This document shows, piece after piece, positions 63,106 through 64,000 of a DNA stretch of 64,000 nucleotides. Below the pieces are notes generated by a model that saw nothing but the letters and a program-made list of their open reading frames with translations, was not told the DNA's origin and did not search any database. Within the stretch, counting starts at the first letter, position 1, and each line of letters starts with the position of its first letter. The stretch spans positions 3,038,001 to 3,102,000 of the forward strand of contig NZ_CP026106.1 in the NCBI RefSeq assembly GCF_002902965.1, written 5' to 3'. This DNA is from Paraburkholderia hospita. Lineage in GTDB: Bacteria; Pseudomonadota; Gammaproteobacteria; Burkholderiales; Burkholderiaceae. The position numbers and the translations under genes are program-made.

Positions 63106-64000
63106 TTGGCTTTTGTCATCGTCCTCGCCGCCCTGGCGTTCCTGATGTTCGCCGCCTATCGCGGCTACAGCGTCATTCTCGTCGCGCCGATCGCCGCGCT
63201 CGGCGCGGTGCTGTTAGTCGATCCCGCCGCCGTCGCGCCCGTGTTCTCGGGCATCTTCATGGAGAAGATGGTCGTCTTCGTGAAGCTGTACTTCCCTGTG
63301 TTCCTGCTCGGCGCCGTGTTCGGCAAGGTAATCGAACTGTCGGGTTTCGCCGCGTCGATCGTGCACTCGGCGATCCGTTATATCGGCCGCTCGCGGGCGA
63401 ATGCGGTGATCGTCGCCGTGTGCGCGTTGCTGACCTACGGCGGCGTCTCGCTGTTCGTCGTCGTGTTTGCGGTGTATCCGTTCGCCGCGGAACTGTATCG
63501 ACAGAGCAATATTCCGAAGCGTCTGATGCCGGGCGCGATCGCGCTGGGCGCGTTCTCGTTCACGATGGATTCGCTGCCGGGCACGCCGCAGATCCAGAAC
63601 ATCATCCCGACCACATTCTTCAAGACGACGGCATGGGCCGCGCCCGGCCTCGGTATCGCCGGTTCGCTTTTCATCCTCGTCGTGGGCCTGTCGTTCCTCG
63701 AATGGCGCCGCCGCTCGGCGATGGCGAAGGGCGAAGGCTACGGCACGTCGCTGCTGAACGAGCCGGAGAAGATGGAAACCGACAAGCTGCCGCATCCGCT
63801 GCTGGCGATTGCCCCGCTGGTTCTGGTCGGCGTCGCGAACTTCGTGCTCACGCGCATGATTCCCGAATGGTACGGCGCGACCTACACCGTTTCGCCCGAC
63901 GTGCTGCCCGGTAACCACGGCCCGGCCGTGACGGCGACGATCAAGTCGCTGGTCGCGATCTGGTCGGTGGAAGGCGCGTTGCTGCTCGGCATTCTGCTCG
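63106..64000 (+). CDS. GntP family permease, 3' end outside window
   Basis: An open frame of 298 codons running to the edge. It starts at TTG 63106 (AFVIVLAALAFLMFAAYRGY) with TTGGAG six nucleotides before; no ATG fits. At least eight hydrophobic helices are visible (VILVAPIAALGAVLLVDPAA, YFPVFLLGAVFGKVIELSGF, AVCALLTYGGVSLFVVVFAV, and AFSFTMDSLPGTPQIQNIIP, a GntP-like signature). The family takes up gluconate, citrate, 3-hydroxybutyrate-like or other organic acids by proton symport; the substrate is unknown. It is under the sigma-54 promoter at 63021. Confidence 0.88.
   Translation, partial: MAFVIVLAALAFLMFAAYRGYSVILVAPIAALGAVLLVDPAAVAPVFSGIFMEKMVVFVKLYFPVFLLGAVFGKVIELSGFAASIVHSAIRYIGRSRANAVIVAVCALLTYGGVSLFVVVFAVYPFAAELYRQSNIPKRLMPGAIALGAFSFTMDSLPGTPQIQNIIPTTFFKTTAWAAPGLGIAGSLFILVVGLSFLEWRRRSAMAKGEGYGTSLLNEPEKMETDKLPHPLLAIAPLVLVGVANFVLTRMIPEWYGATYTVSPDVLPGNHGPAVTATIKSLVAIWSVEGALLLGILL

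Overview
The window is high-GC beta-proteobacterial chromosome, most likely Paraburkholderia or a close relative in Burkholderiaceae. The pointers are an intracellular PHB depolymerase, an H-NS protein of the short Burkholderia type, a non-phosphorylative L-fucose pathway, a Fae homologue, Tar-like chemoreceptors, and a dispersed repeat whose spurious translations resemble hypothetical proteins I remember from Paraburkholderia genomes. No tRNA, rRNA, complete insertion sequence, prophage or CRISPR array was recognised. Layout: 1-4.9 kb holds an AsmA-like DUF748 protein (running off the left edge) and a DUF1254 lipoprotein. 5.9-10.7 kb holds a copper P-type ATPase behind a textbook CueR promoter, and a Cache-type chemoreceptor. 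11.4-15.8 kb holds a GST, PHB depolymerase, flavin reductase, 3-hydroxyacyl-CoA dehydrogenase and a small exported protein. 16.2-23.4 kb holds small or unknown proteins, an MgtC-like protein, an AGE-family epimerase, a second chemoreceptor and a hotdog thioesterase. 24.3-34.5 kb is a full catabolic island: a nine-gene minus-strand operon (ABC sugar transporter, two-part UxaA-type dehydratase, aldo/keto reductase, lactonase, SDR dehydrogenase, FAH-type hydrolase) with a divergent IclR regulator. Together these would import L-fucose or a like sugar and convert it to pyruvate and lactate. 35.4-41.3 kb holds an unknown protein, a Pat-like acyl-CoA-synthetase/GNAT fusion, a LysR regulator and prfC. 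41.5-52.8 kb has two paralogous chaperone-usher fimbrial operons in tandem (pilin, chaperone, usher, two-domain adhesin), with a possible relic of a third adhesin upstream. 53.6-58.3 kb is a probable aldehyde-handling operon (Fae homologue, aldo/keto reductase, aldehyde dehydrogenase, MFS transporter). 58.9-62.8 kb holds H-NS, a decayed serine hydrolase, small exported proteins and a sigma-54 activator. At 63.1 kb a GntP-type permease starts behind a sigma-54 promoter and runs off the right edge. Two repeat systems stand out. First, five copies of a noncoding element of nearly constant length (about 661-663 bp) and near-palindromic form lie at 5.2, 10.7, 20.3, 23.5 and 34.6 kb. They have a conserved hairpin-rich end on each side, two distinguishable inner arms that define an orientation, and decayed tandem copies of the end sequence spreading outward. 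Second, six copies of a 34-35 nt hairpin sit just before the ribosome binding sites of three unrelated minus-strand genes (33.3, 57.6 and 62.8 kb); their stems differ by compensating changes while the core is constant. I regard the second as the best candidate for an undescribed cis-acting RNA or DNA element. Regulatory sites read directly from the sequence include the CueR operator, a sigma-54 -24/-12 box with three dyad sites upstream, two FliA-like chemoreceptor promoters, a candidate IclR operator, and a motif shared by the fimbrial operons.
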